From positions 1,054,001 through 1,118,000 of the forward strand of contig NZ_KE136480.1 of NCBI RefSeq assembly GCF_000407165.1: a stretch of DNA of 64,000 bases, written 5' to 3'. Below are positions 53,153 to 62,452 of the stretch, piece by piece (position 1 is the first letter of the stretch; each line of letters begins with the position of its first letter). The translations under genes and the position numbers were made by a program. A model generated the notes under the pieces. The model did not search any database and was not told the origin of the DNA. It worked only from the letters and a program-made list of their open reading frames with translations. The DNA comes from Enterococcus haemoperoxidus ATCC BAA-382. Lineage in GTDB: Bacteria > Bacillota > Bacilli > Lactobacillales > Enterococcaceae.

Positions 53153-54192
53153 CAGAATTACAAGGAACAAGCGGATTTGAAGATGATATTCGTGCGTATA
53201 TGAAAAAAAATATGGCCCCATTAGTAGACGAGCTTCAATATGATGGTTTAGGTGGGATTTTTGGTCTTAAAAGAGCGAAAGAACAAGATGCACCACGCGT
53301 TATGGTAGCAGCCCATATGGACGAAGTTGGATTTATGTTGACACAGATCAAAGACAACGGATTATTCCAAGTGGTTCCTTTAGGTGGTTGGAATCCTTAT
53401 GTAGTATCAGCACAACGTTTTACCTTGAAAACAAGTAAAGGCAATTATCCATGTATTTCTTCTTCTGTACCCCCACATTTATTGCGTGGAACAAGCGGTC
53501 AAAAACAATTAGAAGTAACAGATGTGTTATTTGATGCTGGTTTTGAATCAAAAGAAGAAGCAGAAAGTTTTGGCGTTCGCCCAGGTGATTCAATCGTTCC
53601 ACAAACAGAAACGATCAAAACAGCCAATGGCAAAAATATCATCAGTAAATCATGGGATAACCGCTACGGTTGTACATTAGTTTTAGAAGCATTAGAAGCT
53701 TTGCAAAACGAACAATTAGGCCACACATTAATTGCTGGTGCTAATGTTCAAGAAGAAGTTGGCTTACGCGGTTCTAAACCTTCTGTTCATAAATTTAATC
53801 CGGATTTATTCTTTGCAGTTGATTGTTCAGCAGCCGATGATATTCAAACAAAAAAAGGAACTTACGGTCATCTTGGAGAAGGAACATTATTGCGGATTTA
53901 CGATCCAGGTATGATTACATTACCTCGTGTACGTGAATATTTATTAGATACAGCAGCCACACATAACATTCCTTACCAATATTTTGTTTCTAAAGGCGGA
54001 ACTGATGCAGGTGCTGCCCATACAACAAATAATGGCGTACCAAGTACTGTGATCGGCGTTTGCGGACGTTATATCCATACACACCAAACAATGTTTAATA
54101 TCAGAGACTTTGAAGCAGCCCGTGAAATGTTGATCCAAGTCTTAAAAGGATTAGATAAAACAACAGTTAATACGATCATTTACGGAAAGTAG
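53116..54192 (+). CDS. pepA: Glutamyl aminopeptidase, M42 family
   Basis: 358 residues; a cytosolic two-metal aminopeptidase that prefers N-terminal Glu/Asp in characterised relatives. Metal and catalytic motifs: [25 protein letters not shown] (bridging Asp), [12 protein letters not shown] (catalytic Glu), AVDCSAADD and HTHQTMFN. It is the equivalent of Bacillus YtoP by position. It starts at ATG 53116 with only a distant GGAG and is overlapped by the leader frame. Confidence 0.93.
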   Translation: MEEKTFQRIKELTELQGTSGFEDDIRAYMKKNMAPLVDELQYDGLGGIFGLKRAKEQDAPRVMVAAHMDEVGFMLTQIKDNGLFQVVPLGGWNPYVVSAQRFTLKTSKGNYPCISSSVPPHLLRGTSGQKQLEVTDVLFDAGFESKEEAESFGVRPGDSIVPQTETIKTANGKNIISKSWDNRYGCTLVLEALEALQNEQLGHTLIAGANVQEEVGLRGSKPSVHKFNPDLFFAVDCSAADDIQTKKGTYGHLGEGTLLRIYDPGMITLPRVREYLLDTAATHNIPYQYFVSKGGTDAGAAHTTNNGVPSTVIGVCGRYIHTHQTMFNIRDFEAAREMLIQVLKGLDKTTVNTIIYGK

Positions 54193-54202
54193 AGGACAGC
54201 TT

Positions 54203-54517
54203 ATGATTATACCAACATCTTATGAAGAACTTGCAGGCTATGTCTCGGAAGGAAAAAGTGTCTTCTTTTTCACTGCAGACTGGTGTGGTGACTGCCGTTT
54301 TATTAAGCCAGTGATGCCAGAAATTGAAGCAACATTCCCAGAGTTTCGTTTTATTGAAGTAGATCGAGATAAGTTTATGGATCTTGCTTCTGAATGGACG
54401 ATTTTCGGTATTCCAAGTTTTGTTGTGACAGATCAAGGGAAAGAGTTAGGTCGTTTAGTTAATAAGGATCGAAAAACAAAAGAAGAAATCACAGCCTTTT
54501 TAAAAAGTATCAGTTAA
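54203..54517 (+). CDS. ytpP: Thioredoxin-like protein (YtpP family)
   Basis: A 104-residue thioredoxin-fold protein with active site [11 protein letters not shown] (CGDC in place of CGPC). The cis-proline is in [10 protein letters not shown]. It follows pepA by ten bases in the same operon, as ytpP follows ytoP in Bacillus. It is likely a disulfide reductase, possibly linked to low-molecular-weight thiols. Confidence 0.9.
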   Translation: MIIPTSYEELAGYVSEGKSVFFFTADWCGDCRFIKPVMPEIEATFPEFRFIEVDRDKFMDLASEWTIFGIPSFVVTDQGKELGRLVNKDRKTKEEITAFLKSIS

Positions 54518-54581
54518 CGTTTTAATTGACAATAATTAGCCGATTCAAGAGATAAAATAAAACAATCGGGAGATGGATACT

Positions 54582-55043
54582 ATGTTAACACAAACATATA
54601 AGAATATTTTAGTTGGTGTAGATGGTAGTGATCAAGGGAATTTAGCCTATCAACAAGCAATTGAAGTAGCTAAAAGAAACAATGGTCGTGTGATCGTGGC
54701 TCACGTTATAGAAAATAAAGTCTATACGATGATGGGCTATTCCTCTTTAAATGATGGTTTATTAGATCAAGAAACAGAAGGTGCTAAAGAGATATTAGCT
54801 GATTGCAAAGAGTATGCAAAAAGTGTTGATTTTAATCGAGTAGAAACTGTGCTGACTTATGGTACTGCAAAAGAAGTGATGTGTCAGGATTTACCAAAGA
54901 AATATGAGGTTGATTTGATCATGGTGGGGCAATCTGGATTAAATGCAGTTGAGCGCTTAATGATGGGTAGTGTCAGCAGTTATATCATTCGTCATGCACC
55001 GTGTGATGTTTTGATTGTTCATCCTGAAACAAAGAAAAAGTAA
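54582..55043 (+). CDS. Universal stress protein UspA family
   Basis: 153 residues. The ATP-binding pattern ILVGVDGSDQGNLAYQQAIEVAKRN, the loop DLIMVGQSGLNAVERLMMGSVSSYIIRHAPCDVLIV (GxxG-9x-GS/T) is intact, so it is likely an ATP-binding UspA. ATG at 54582 lies nine bases after GGGAG (54568-54572), so the in-frame ATG at 54573 is too close to be used. It lies between ytpP and ytpR, an insertion relative to Bacillus gene order, where ytpQ stands. Confidence 0.9.
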   Translation: MLTQTYKNILVGVDGSDQGNLAYQQAIEVAKRNNGRVIVAHVIENKVYTMMGYSSLNDGLLDQETEGAKEILADCKEYAKSVDFNRVETVLTYGTAKEVMCQDLPKKYEVDLIMVGQSGLNAVERLMMGSVSSYIIRHAPCDVLIVHPETKKK

Positions 55044-55229
55044 ATCAGTTTAGTGTAAAATAGGTGAAGCAAGGCGTAACCGTTTTGTTTTACCTATTTT
55101 TTCTGGGACAAATCCTGATAGGAAAAAATGTTATGCACTTGATCTGTTTTTTTGTTAAGATAGGACAAGTGATAGAGAGTCTTAAAAATTAGTATTTTGA
55201 AAAATGATAAAAATGGAGTGAGGTAAAAA

Positions 55230-55847
55230 ATGATTTTTGCTTATAATAAGGAACATGTCGGCGATGTTTTAATGGTCATTGTCTCTGACGATAAAGGACA
55301 AGAAAACCGAGTAGAACGTAAAGGGAATATAGCTCAAGTGAGTGTTGCAGAAGACGGACAAGTCGTTGCTTGGAATATTTTTGAGGCATCAACGATTTTA
55401 GGCGACATTGAGGGCAATGGGCAAGTAGTATTGACTGAAAAACAATTGACAAAAGTAAATGAAGAACTTGCCAAAGTTGGCTTTTCGGAGACATTAGTTG
55501 AAGATCATGAACCGAAAATCGTCATCGGTTTCGTAAAATCATGCAAAAAACATCCAGATTCTGATCATTTATCGATCACCCAAACAGAAGTGGATAACGG
55601 TGAAGTATTACAAATCGTTTGCGGTGCGCCGAATATCAAAGCAGGACAAAAAGTCGTTGTCGCAAAACCTGGTGCTATGATGCCAGATGGTATGATGATT
55701 TGGCCAGGTGTTTTACGAGGTGTAGAAAGTTTTGGTATGATTTGTTCTGCAGGTGAATTGCGTTTGCCAGATGCACCAGCGAAAAAAGGGATCTTAGAAT
55801 TGCCTTTTGATGCAGTGATTGGTGAAGCATTTCCTGTTGGGAAATAA
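55230..55847 (+). CDS. ytpR: tRNA-binding-domain protein YtpR
   Basis: 205 residues. N-terminal half is family-specific (VGDVLMVIVSDDKGQENRVERKG); the C-terminal half is the EMAP-II-like tRNA-binding OB fold seen at the start of PheT: IGFVKSCKKHPDSDHLSITQTEVDNGEVLQIVCGAPNI, then GVESFGMICSAGELRLP. Target RNA is unknown. Preceded by GGAGTGAGG before ATG. Confidence 0.9.
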   Translation: MIFAYNKEHVGDVLMVIVSDDKGQENRVERKGNIAQVSVAEDGQVVAWNIFEASTILGDIEGNGQVVLTEKQLTKVNEELAKVGFSETLVEDHEPKIVIGFVKSCKKHPDSDHLSITQTEVDNGEVLQIVCGAPNIKAGQKVVVAKPGAMMPDGMMIWPGVLRGVESFGMICSAGELRLPDAPAKKGILELPFDAVIGEAFPVGK

Positions 55848-55865
55848 ATAAAATGTAAAGTCGAA

Positions 55866-56192
55866 GTTGGGACAAAGTGTCTAACTCCAAGAACCAAGTA
55901 GGTACTGTGCAACATCAACTCATATTTCGTTGTGTTTTACAGCAATCAGAGGGAATTCACGAAAATTGCCAAGCATCACAGTGAGCTTGTGAACTGATGA
56001 TATCGGTACCTAATTGGTGCTCAAATTTTTGTGACCGAGTGAGTATTGTGCAACATCAGTTCATTATATTCGCTGTGTTTTACAACAATTTCAGCGTATT
56101 TCCGAAGCCTTCAAAACATGGTGCTTTAGCACCTAGAATTTGATTTGATCGAAGCAGAGCGTGGTAGTTGCTTCTGCCCCCGCTGTTTATTC
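55866..56192. repeat. Mosaic intergenic repeat, copy E6 (largest)
   Basis: It begins TTGGGACAAAG and ends GCTTCTGCCCCCGCTGTTTATTC, sharing the ends of E1 and E5. It contains two copies of the module TGTGCAACATCA...TTCGYTGTGTTTTACARCAAT (55906-55946 and 56046-56089). It also has the module GAATTCACGAAAAT...GGTACCTA (about 55953-56034) that is inverted in E3. It is the best evidence that the elements are built from rearranged blocks. Confidence 0.75.
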
Positions 56193-56213
56193 AGCCGTGG
56201 CTTACTTGCATGA

Positions 56214-56472
56214 TCAATCACCATTATATTCAGCAAAACTTGGTCCATTTGAACGGACTTTATTTTGTGTTTCCTCTTCTAAAGCGCTGAATAGTGTGCT
56301 GTTATTTAAAAAGGTATTCCAATCAGCATACATCATTGCATTTAACGCATCTATAGAACCAGAACCGTGTCCTAGAACGTCAGTATTTAGACCGTCATCT
56401 GTAATAAAGTTTCCATTCTCATCGTGTTTTGCCAAACAATGTATCCCATTCTTCACGTAATTTATGAGCCAT
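56214..56472 (-). pseudogene. Short protein gene broken by a frameshift
   Basis: Start ATG at 56472 with GAGGG seven bases upstream gives MAHKLREEWDTLFGK and then hits TGA. The neighbouring frame continues HDENGNFITDDGL, then TDVLGHGSGSIDALNAMMY and SFAEYNGD to the stop at 56214. One extra base in the AAAA of GGCAAAACACG explains it. Repaired length is about 84 residues, acidic, with no recognised domain. Confidence 0.6.
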
Positions 56473-56559
56473 GGTAAGTCCCTCTTTCTAAAGTTTTATG
56501 TATCTTTATTTTATAATAATAGTGAACATATTGCTTATATAAAGTTGTGCCTTTAGAGC

Positions 56560-56618
56560 AAAAAAACTAGGTTTTTCACTTTCCGACTAGCAGAGGAAAG
56601 TAAAACCTAGTTTTTTTA
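56560..56618. terminator. Bidirectional terminator after htrA
   Basis: AAAAAAACTAGGTTTTTCACTTTCC pairs with GGAAAGTAAAACCTAGTTTTTTT across a ten-base loop, giving T-runs on both strands. It lies just after the htrA stop on its strand. Confidence 0.9.
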
Positions 56619-56628
56619 TTTGTTCCGT

Positions 56629-57948
56629 TTATGGATTTTGGGAATTGTTTGAATTAGATGAATTTTGTTTAAGTGCTGATTGGTCGATGGTTAAATCAAC
56701 ATCCACACTTTGTTCTTTGCCATCACGATAGAATGTGATTTTCATTTTATCACCAACTTTTTTCTTGTAAAGAGTACTTTGTAAGTCAGTAACAGAGCTG
56801 ATATCTTTGCCATCGATTTTAGTGATGACATCATATCTTTCAAGACCTGCTTTATCCGCTGGAGTTGCTGTTTGAACTGAACGAACTAGTACGCCCACTT
56901 GGACAGTTTCAGGTAATTTCAAGATTTCTTTTCTTTGTTGTGTTGAGACATTCGTTAATTCTTCCATTGAAATTCCAAGCGCTGGACGAGTTACTTTACC
57001 CTCTTTTTCCAATTGGTTGATAATATTCACAACATCATTACTTGGAATCGCAAAGCCCATTCCTTCAACACTTACTTGGCTTTCAGATTGTACGATTTTA
57101 ACAGAATTGATTCCAATTACTTGACCTTCAATATTGACTAAAGGACCACCAGAATTCCCTGGGTTGATCGCTGCATCTGTTTGAATCGCATTGATATTGA
57201 TCGCTTGACCGTTATTTTCATTTTGGATATTTCTGTTTAATGAAGAAATGATCCCTTGTGTTACTGAGTTAGCATAAGCTGAACCTAATGGAGAACCGAT
57301 AGCTAATGCTGGTTCACCGATTTTTAATTTATCTGAGTTACCAAATTCGGCAATTGAATCAACTTTATCAGAAGAAATCTTTATTACAGCAAGGTCGGTA
57401 TAAGAATCGGTACCAACGAGTTCACCTTGAACTTTCGTGCCATCGTGTAAAACAACTTCTAAACCTTTTGCTTGGTCTACTACGTGATTATTGGTGACAA
57501 CATAAGCAGTTTTACCATCTTTTTTATAAATTACACCGCTACCTTCGCTGGCAGCTTGTAGATCACTGCCATCAGCTTTAGAATTATCAGATTCACTGCC
57601 GTCATTTCCACCAAAAATACTACCAAAACCCCCATCAGCTGTACTTTGACTAGGGCTTTGTAAGTTGATGACCGAAACAACAGAATCTTTCACTTTATCA
57701 ACGGCTTTAGTAACATCACTTGTCACGTCTAAATTAACGTTTGTTACTTTCGTATCACCTTTGTTGTCTTTTACTGAGTTTGTAGTTGTGGATGAATTAG
57801 ATGAGGATGGGGTTTGACCTGTGATAACATAAGCACCACCAAAAGCGAGTGCCCCTCCGAGTAAACCTCCAACTAAACCAATTCCAAATTTTTTGAATAG
57901 CCCATTTTGCTTTTTATCTGAATTAGGTGTAACATCTTTTTTTTGCAT
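56629..57948 (-). CDS. htrA: HtrA/DegP-type membrane-anchored serine protease
   Basis: 439 residues. One membrane anchor (about residues 22-44), a Ser/Thr-rich linker, the trypsin-like domain with His155 (NNHVVD), Asp185 (YTDLAVI) and Ser266 (NPGNSGGPL), and a single C-terminal PDZ domain (LVRSVQTATPADKAGLERYDVITKIDG). It degrades or refolds misfolded exported proteins. It is divergent from rlmH across 420 bases holding a DnaA-box cluster. GGAGG precedes the ATG. Confidence 0.94.
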   Translation of the reverse strand: MQKKDVTPNSDKKQNGLFKKFGIGLVGGLLGGALAFGGAYVITGQTPSSSNSSTTTNSVKDNKGDTKVTNVNLDVTSDVTKAVDKVKDSVVSVINLQSPSQSTADGGFGSIFGGNDGSESDNSKADGSDLQAASEGSGVIYKKDGKTAYVVTNNHVVDQAKGLEVVLHDGTKVQGELVGTDSYTDLAVIKISSDKVDSIAEFGNSDKLKIGEPALAIGSPLGSAYANSVTQGIISSLNRNIQNENNGQAININAIQTDAAINPGNSGGPLVNIEGQVIGINSVKIVQSESQVSVEGMGFAIPSNDVVNIINQLEKEGKVTRPALGISMEELTNVSTQQRKEILKLPETVQVGVLVRSVQTATPADKAGLERYDVITKIDGKDISSVTDLQSTLYKKKVGDKMKITFYRDGKEQSVDVDLTIDQSALKQNSSNSNNSQNP

Positions 57949-58099
57949 ACAAGCAACCTCCTATTTAATTATCATTATTTATTATATTTAGTATAGTCTT
58001 TCAAGACACCTTTAGTCTACCCAAGAGCTTTGAATTTTTTATGAACAAGTTGGGGAGAAAAACAGATATAAATAATGAAAAAATCATTTTAAGAAAAAC

Positions 58100-58281
58100 T
58101 TATACACAATAAAATGTGAAAAACTTTTGAAAAACAGAGGAAAACCCTTGTGAAAAAGTTATCCACAAAATGTGGATAATGTGGATAAATAAATGGGAAT
58201 ATGTGTTTGTATCTCAAAATACTATGAAATAAAGGATAATCCGACATGGAACTGTGGATAAGTCTGTGCATATGTGTATAA
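58100..58281. other. Cluster of six DnaA boxes between htrA and rlmH
   Basis: Four perfect TTATCCACA boxes occur at 58159-58167 (+), 58171-58179 (-), 58180-58188 (-) and 58253-58261 (-). TTATACACA variants occur at 58100-58108 (+) and 58273-58281 (-). The segment is AT-rich, and two of the perfect boxes are directly adjacent. This density in 182 bases is far above chance and resembles a replication origin or a DnaA-titrating site. dnaA itself is not in the window. Confidence 0.9.
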
Positions 58282-58370
58282 CTTTGTGGGAAAGTATGTG
58301 GAAGACTCAAAATATTCATGATAAAATTGTTAACAAGTAGAAAAATATAAAAGGAAGAGATGTGAAAGTA

Positions 58371-58850
58371 GTGAAAATAAAAATTATTACTGTGGGTAAG
58401 TTGAAAGAGAAATATTTGGTCCAAGGAATCAATGAGTATTTAAAACGCCTGAAAAGCTATGCAAAAGTTGAAATAATTGAAGTCGCAGATGAAAAAGCAC
58501 CAGAAAATTTAAGCGAAGCGGAGATGCTTCAGGTCAAAGGCAAAGAAGGCGAACGGATTTTAGCTAAAATTGGAGAACAGGATCATGTTTTTGTTTTGGC
58601 AATCAATGGTAAACAGTTTAGTAGTGAAGAATTTTCTAAGGAAATCGAACAACTTGGAATTAACGGCAAAAGTCAATTGGCTTTTGTAATTGGTGGTTCG
58701 TTGGGATTGAGTGATGAAGTGTTGAAGCGTAGCCAGCAGCAGATGTCGTTTGGAAAATTGACTTATCCACATCAGTTGATGCGGCTGGTTTTGGTGGAGC
58801 AGATTTATCGCGGGTTTCGGATAATGCGAGGGGAACCGTATCATAAATAG
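58371..58850 (+). CDS. rlmH: 23S rRNA (pseudouridine-1915-N3-)-methyltransferase RlmH
   Basis: 159 residues; a SPOUT methyltransferase acting on the 70S ribosome. Motifs are [13 protein letters not shown] at the start, [16 protein letters not shown], and the SAM-knot region [17 protein letters not shown] and [30 protein letters not shown] at the C-terminus. GTG at 58371 gives the standard family length, although GTG at 58362 is closer to GGAAG. Placed in the rlmH-htrA neighbourhood that is next to the chromosomal origin in streptococci. Confidence 0.93.
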   Translation: MKIKIITVGKLKEKYLVQGINEYLKRLKSYAKVEIIEVADEKAPENLSEAEMLQVKGKEGERILAKIGEQDHVFVLAINGKQFSSEEFSKEIEQLGINGKSQLAFVIGGSLGLSDEVLKRSQQQMSFGKLTYPHQLMRLVLVEQIYRGFRIMRGEPYHK

Positions 58851-59005
58851 GGATATTTTTAAAACTATTTTAGTTGAGAAAAATAAGCTTTTCTTTTTTT
58901 GAATCTGATATGATAATAGAATTAGGATATTGTAAAACAAGGCTTAAATTTTTTTAATCATTATAGTATAATTTAATTACATTGAATTATAAAGGATGTG
59001 CAGAA

Positions 59006-59662
59006 ATGATAAGCTTTTTTGATGTAGCTAAAATATTTGAAGATGGAAGTTTGGGATTAAAAGATATTAATCTCTCTATTGAAAAGGGAGACTTTGTATA
59101 CGTAGTTGGAAAGAGTGGGGCAGGAAAAAGTACATTTATAAAACTACTGACATTAGAGGAATATGAAACACGTGGGAAAATACTAATAGATAATCTAGAA
59201 ACTAAGTTTTTAAGTGAGAAAGATATTTCGAAATATAGGAGAGACATCGGAATAGTTTTTCAAGATTTCAAATTGATTGAAGAGATGAGTGTTTTTGAAA
59301 ACATATCTTATCGGTTGGAACTTATTGGAATGAAATATAGTTTAATCAAAAAGAAAGTTTCTTCAATACTCTCGGTTGTGGGATTGGAAGATAAAATGAA
59401 ATGTATGCCTAGCGAGCTATCAGGTGGTGAACAACAAAGAGTAGCAATTGCTAGAGCATGCGTGGTAGAACCTAAGATCTTATTGGCTGACGAACCAACA
59501 GCTAATTTAGATTATCAGAATGCAGTTAAAGTAGTTGAGTTATTTAAAACGATCAATTTGAATGGAACTACAGTAATAATAGCTACTCATGATGAAGCAA
59601 TACGTAATTATTTACCCTCTAAAACACTAGAGGTTAAAAATCATACAATATTTTGGTCTTGA
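59006..59662 (+). CDS. FtsE-like ABC ATPase
   Basis: 218 residues: Walker A GKSGAGKSTFIKLL, signature [16 protein letters not shown], Walker B KILLADEPTANLDYQN and switch ATHDEAI. The FDVAKIFEDGSLGLKDINLSIEKGDFVYVVG start is FtsE-like. AAAGGATG precedes ATG 59006, making the earlier in-frame TTG at 58982 unlikely. It forms a pair with the small FtsX-like permease 17 bases downstream. It is probably a paralogue in an accessory island and not the cell-division FtsE, since the partner is short. Confidence 0.85.
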   Translation: MISFFDVAKIFEDGSLGLKDINLSIEKGDFVYVVGKSGAGKSTFIKLLTLEEYETRGKILIDNLETKFLSEKDISKYRRDIGIVFQDFKLIEEMSVFENISYRLELIGMKYSLIKKKVSSILSVVGLEDKMKCMPSELSGGEQQRVAIARACVVEPKILLADEPTANLDYQNAVKVVELFKTINLNGTTVIIATHDEAIRNYLPSKTLEVKNHTIFWS

Positions 59663-59679
59663 AAAGAGGTAAATGTAAA

Positions 59680-60345
59680 ATGAGAACGATATATACGTTG
59701 AGTAGAATTATAAAAGGGAAGAAAAAGAATTATATGAAAACGTTCTTTGGAATATTAAAACAAACGGTTGCCATGACAATAATTAATTTCTTTTTTGTAT
59801 TTAGTTTGATATTTCAAAATTCAAAAAAACATGAGATTTTGATAAGTAAGAATAAAAAAATCGATCTACAAAGTGTAGATACTAGCGGAGAATTAATAAA
59901 TATACTATCAGTATTAGAAAAATTTTTTTGGCTATCTGGATGTTTGCTTTTTGTGTTATATATATTATACCTAAGTGTACATATTAATAAAAGATTTCTA
60001 ATAGATAGAGAGAACATGCTGATAAAAAAGTTAAATGGGTGTAATAATTCAATTTTGACTTTAGAGTTTACTATTAATCAGTTGTTTGAAGTGCCAGCTA
60101 CTATTTTTCTGGGGCTACTTATATCCAGCGTAATGGTTAAGGATATGGTTTCAATATTAAACAGCTTTTGGCTGTTCGAAGGTGTGACGTATGACAATTT
60201 ATCTTTGCTTTCTTATAGATTTTTGATAAGTCTATTATTACCTATTCTAATTCTTTTTGTTTGCGTTTTTTTTATTTCTTTTTGTAACGTGAAGATTCTG
60301 AAAATTGGAGCTATGAATCTGTCACATTGGAAAGGGAAGAACTAG
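59680..60345 (+). CDS. Short FtsX-like permease
   Basis: 222 residues with four membrane segments (about 24-44, 82-104, 130-155 and 180-205) and a short external loop between the first two. FtsX proper is longer (about 300 residues) and has a larger external domain, so this is a reduced or divergent form. It pairs with the upstream ATPase. The last 16 codons overlap another open frame (60288-60479) that reads like the end of an unrelated protein, so its own C-terminus may be a junction. Confidence 0.7.
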   Translation: MRTIYTLSRIIKGKKKNYMKTFFGILKQTVAMTIINFFFVFSLIFQNSKKHEILISKNKKIDLQSVDTSGELINILSVLEKFFWLSGCLLFVLYILYLSVHINKRFLIDRENMLIKKLNGCNNSILTLEFTINQLFEVPATIFLGLLISSVMVKDMVSILNSFWLFEGVTYDNLSLLSYRFLISLLLPILILFVCVFFISFCNVKILKIGAMNLSHWKGKN

Positions 60346-60627
60346 ACGAAGCTACTCTTCCAGTAGGAGCCAAAAAACAATTACCAAAACTAGTAATGAC
60401 TCATTTGTATTTATATGTAGATGGTGAAGCGAACGAATATGTTTTGTATTTGCTTACCGATGTGACCAGTCAACAATGAATATGCTGCTTTAATGGGTGT
60501 GTACATGTAAAACTATTTTCTTGAGTAGTCAGTTGGATTCTCAACTTAAAAATGGAAAACAATTTATCGAAGGTGATAGTATCAAAGATAGATGGGATGT
60601 AAAAACAGTTTTATATTTTTGTTATTG
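60288..60627 (+). pseudogene. Degenerate coding remnants
   Basis: Frame one (60288-60479) follows a stop directly and reads REDSENWSYESVTLEREELD, then LPVGAKKQLPKL and YLYVDGEANEYVLYLL to TGA. A second frame ends at 60627 with SQLDSQLKNGKQFIEGDSIK and DRWDVKTVLYFCY. Both look like protein but lack start codons and ribosome sites, so they are probably what is left of one or two deleted genes. No family is recognised. Confidence 0.45.
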
Positions 60628-60761
60628 AGTTTCATAAGTAAAAAAATTAGCGAAACAAGATTCGTTTGAAGCGTATCTGCGATTATGTGAGTTTAAATAA
60701 TGCAGATAGAATTTCTGAAATGAAACGATAAAATACCTCAAAAAAGTGTAGCAAGAAAAAA

Positions 60762-60806
60762 TTAGGCTGTCTGTTTCCCAGAAATTAAAGGAAGCAGACA
60801 GCCTAA
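60762..60806 (-). terminator. Terminator of the lipoprotein gene
   Basis: ATTAGGCTGTCTGnTTCC arms face each other across about ten bases. The minus strand continues into TTTTTTC. Confidence 0.88.
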
Positions 60807-60877
60807 TCAAAGTACTTTTATTCAATACTTATTTTTGTGGACTAATAAGAAATAGTTTCTGTAAGATTTTGTATAAC

Positions 60878-61981
60878 TTATCTTTTTGCATCAACTTCTA
60901 TTTTAATTCTAGTGAGTTGATCATCAAAATTACTAGAGAAATAGAATGTATAACTCTTGCTGACACCAATCTCATAAGTTAAAGCACCAATCGTTTCTAT
61001 GTCTCTTGAGTTTGTACTACCATACTTCTCTTTTATGGTATTTATCAGAATAGAATTATTCCTATCCGTAATTTTTATTCCACCAGGAAGAGTGATTCCT
61101 CTTCCAAGATCGGAAGCTTCTGAGGTATGAAGATACAATTCAGTAATATCGCAATCTTTTAATTTCTGATCTTTTTCAGAAAAGTTTTTTACTTTAACCG
61201 TTACTTCGGCATCACCTTTAACCATATAGAAGCTGCTTTCAGAATCTCCTGCTTCAAGAGTATCCGTTGTTTTAACGCTATTACTCTCTTTTGCAGACCA
61301 ACCAAATGCTTCAAATTCTTTATACGTAAGAGGAAGTTGAACCACTTCTCCATCAAGTTCTATTTGGAAAGAGTCCCAACTGTCACTTAAAGCACCAAAG
61401 TCAGGTTTTTTAGTTGTGTCATTGTCAGAATCCTCCTCCTCATCTGATGTGTCCTCACTATCTGATGTGTCAGTATCAAGTTCTTTCGCATCTTTTAAAT
61501 CTTCTTCACTTGCTTTATAGTTATCTTTTGCATATTGGAGCACAAAGTCTATAAAATCGCCTTTAGTCAAGCCTATTTTTTTCAACGATTTTGTATATGC
61601 CTCAAGGGTTTCTTCTTCATCAGCAGAATGTTTTCCTTGGAAATAGACGATTTCACTGTCGATATCATTATCTTTCTCATTATAGCGGATGCTTGCTATG
61701 CTATTGGGAATCAGGTTGTCCCCTTTTTTCTCTAATTCTACATAGGATTCAAATGTAATACCTGTATCTGGATTGTCCAGAACCAGAGAATAAATCATCG
61801 TGCCAAAGGAGGGATAACTTCTATCTGAAAATAGATATCCTTCATCTTTAAATTTTTTAACCGTGTCATTTTCCTTCTTTTTTGATCCCTCTTTATTCCC
61901 GCTGTTTGTACCGCAAGCAGCAATAGTTAATAAGAGCAACACCAGTAGACCAACCCAAGCCTTTTTTTTGAAATTTTTCAT
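60878..61981 (-). CDS. Lipoprotein of unknown function
   Basis: 367 residues. The signal and lipobox are LLVLLLLTIAACGT. A lysine-rich linker, an acidic low-complexity stretch (DTDTSDSEDTSDEEEDSDND) and a C-terminal half with a repeated beta-rich pattern follow (WDSFQIELDGEVVQLPLTYKEFEAFGW, IGALTYEIGVSKSYTFYFS). It resembles other enterococcal surface lipoproteins with DUF-type domains. No function is recognised. It stands alone with its own terminator. Confidence 0.75.
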   Translation of the reverse strand: MKNFKKKAWVGLLVLLLLTIAACGTNSGNKEGSKKKENDTVKKFKDEGYLFSDRSYPSFGTMIYSLVLDNPDTGITFESYVELEKKGDNLIPNSIASIRYNEKDNDIDSEIVYFQGKHSADEEETLEAYTKSLKKIGLTKGDFIDFVLQYAKDNYKASEEDLKDAKELDTDTSDSEDTSDEEEDSDNDTTKKPDFGALSDSWDSFQIELDGEVVQLPLTYKEFEAFGWSAKESNSVKTTDTLEAGDSESSFYMVKGDAEVTVKVKNFSEKDQKLKDCDITELYLHTSEASDLGRGITLPGGIKITDRNNSILINTIKEKYGSTNSRDIETIGALTYEIGVSKSYTFYFSSNFDDQLTRIKIEVDAKR

Positions 61982-62452
61982 AATATTCTCCTTTTTATGT
62001 TTTAAGTAATGTTATCTTTGTAAATAACATTACTACCTATAAAGAATAGCATAATTAAAACTCCAATTCAAACGCACAAGGAGTGGTATAAATGTAGTGT
62101 GAATGGTTGATAAAGGTATGTTTTTAAGCTGAAAATAGGAATGGATTTATAGAGAGATCTTGATTGAGTAACATTTAGTAAGTCTAAAAAATGATGATTA
62201 TGAAGACTAGAGTAAATACTCTTTAAAGGTAAATATATGGTAGTTAATAAAACAATTTATGTAGAACGGTCACTAGAATTCATTTATAAGAAATTGAAAG
62301 TATCTATGAAATCAGCTAAGATAAATATAGAAGTGAAAACAAACCATATGATGTGATAGAAATAAGACTTGTGTACTAACATTTACACAATCCTTTCATC
62401 ATGTGGATGTTTTAGGGAATGGAATAACTTTTCAGAATAGGAGAAATTGAGT
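61982..62452. other. AT-rich intergenic region in the accessory island
   Basis: Mostly promoter-like AT-rich sequence. The only frame with a ribosome-like site is the 39-codon ORF at 62237. No terminator or repeat copy was seen. Confidence 0.5.
62237..62356 (+). CDS. Possible 39-residue ORF, doubtful
   Basis: ATG at 62237 with AAAGG six bases upstream. It begins MVVNKTIYVERSLEFIYKKL and ends KTNHMM. Composition is plausible for a real peptide or the start of a decayed gene. No homologue is recognised. Confidence 0.25.
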   Translation: MVVNKTIYVERSLEFIYKKLKVSMKSAKINIEVKTNHMM

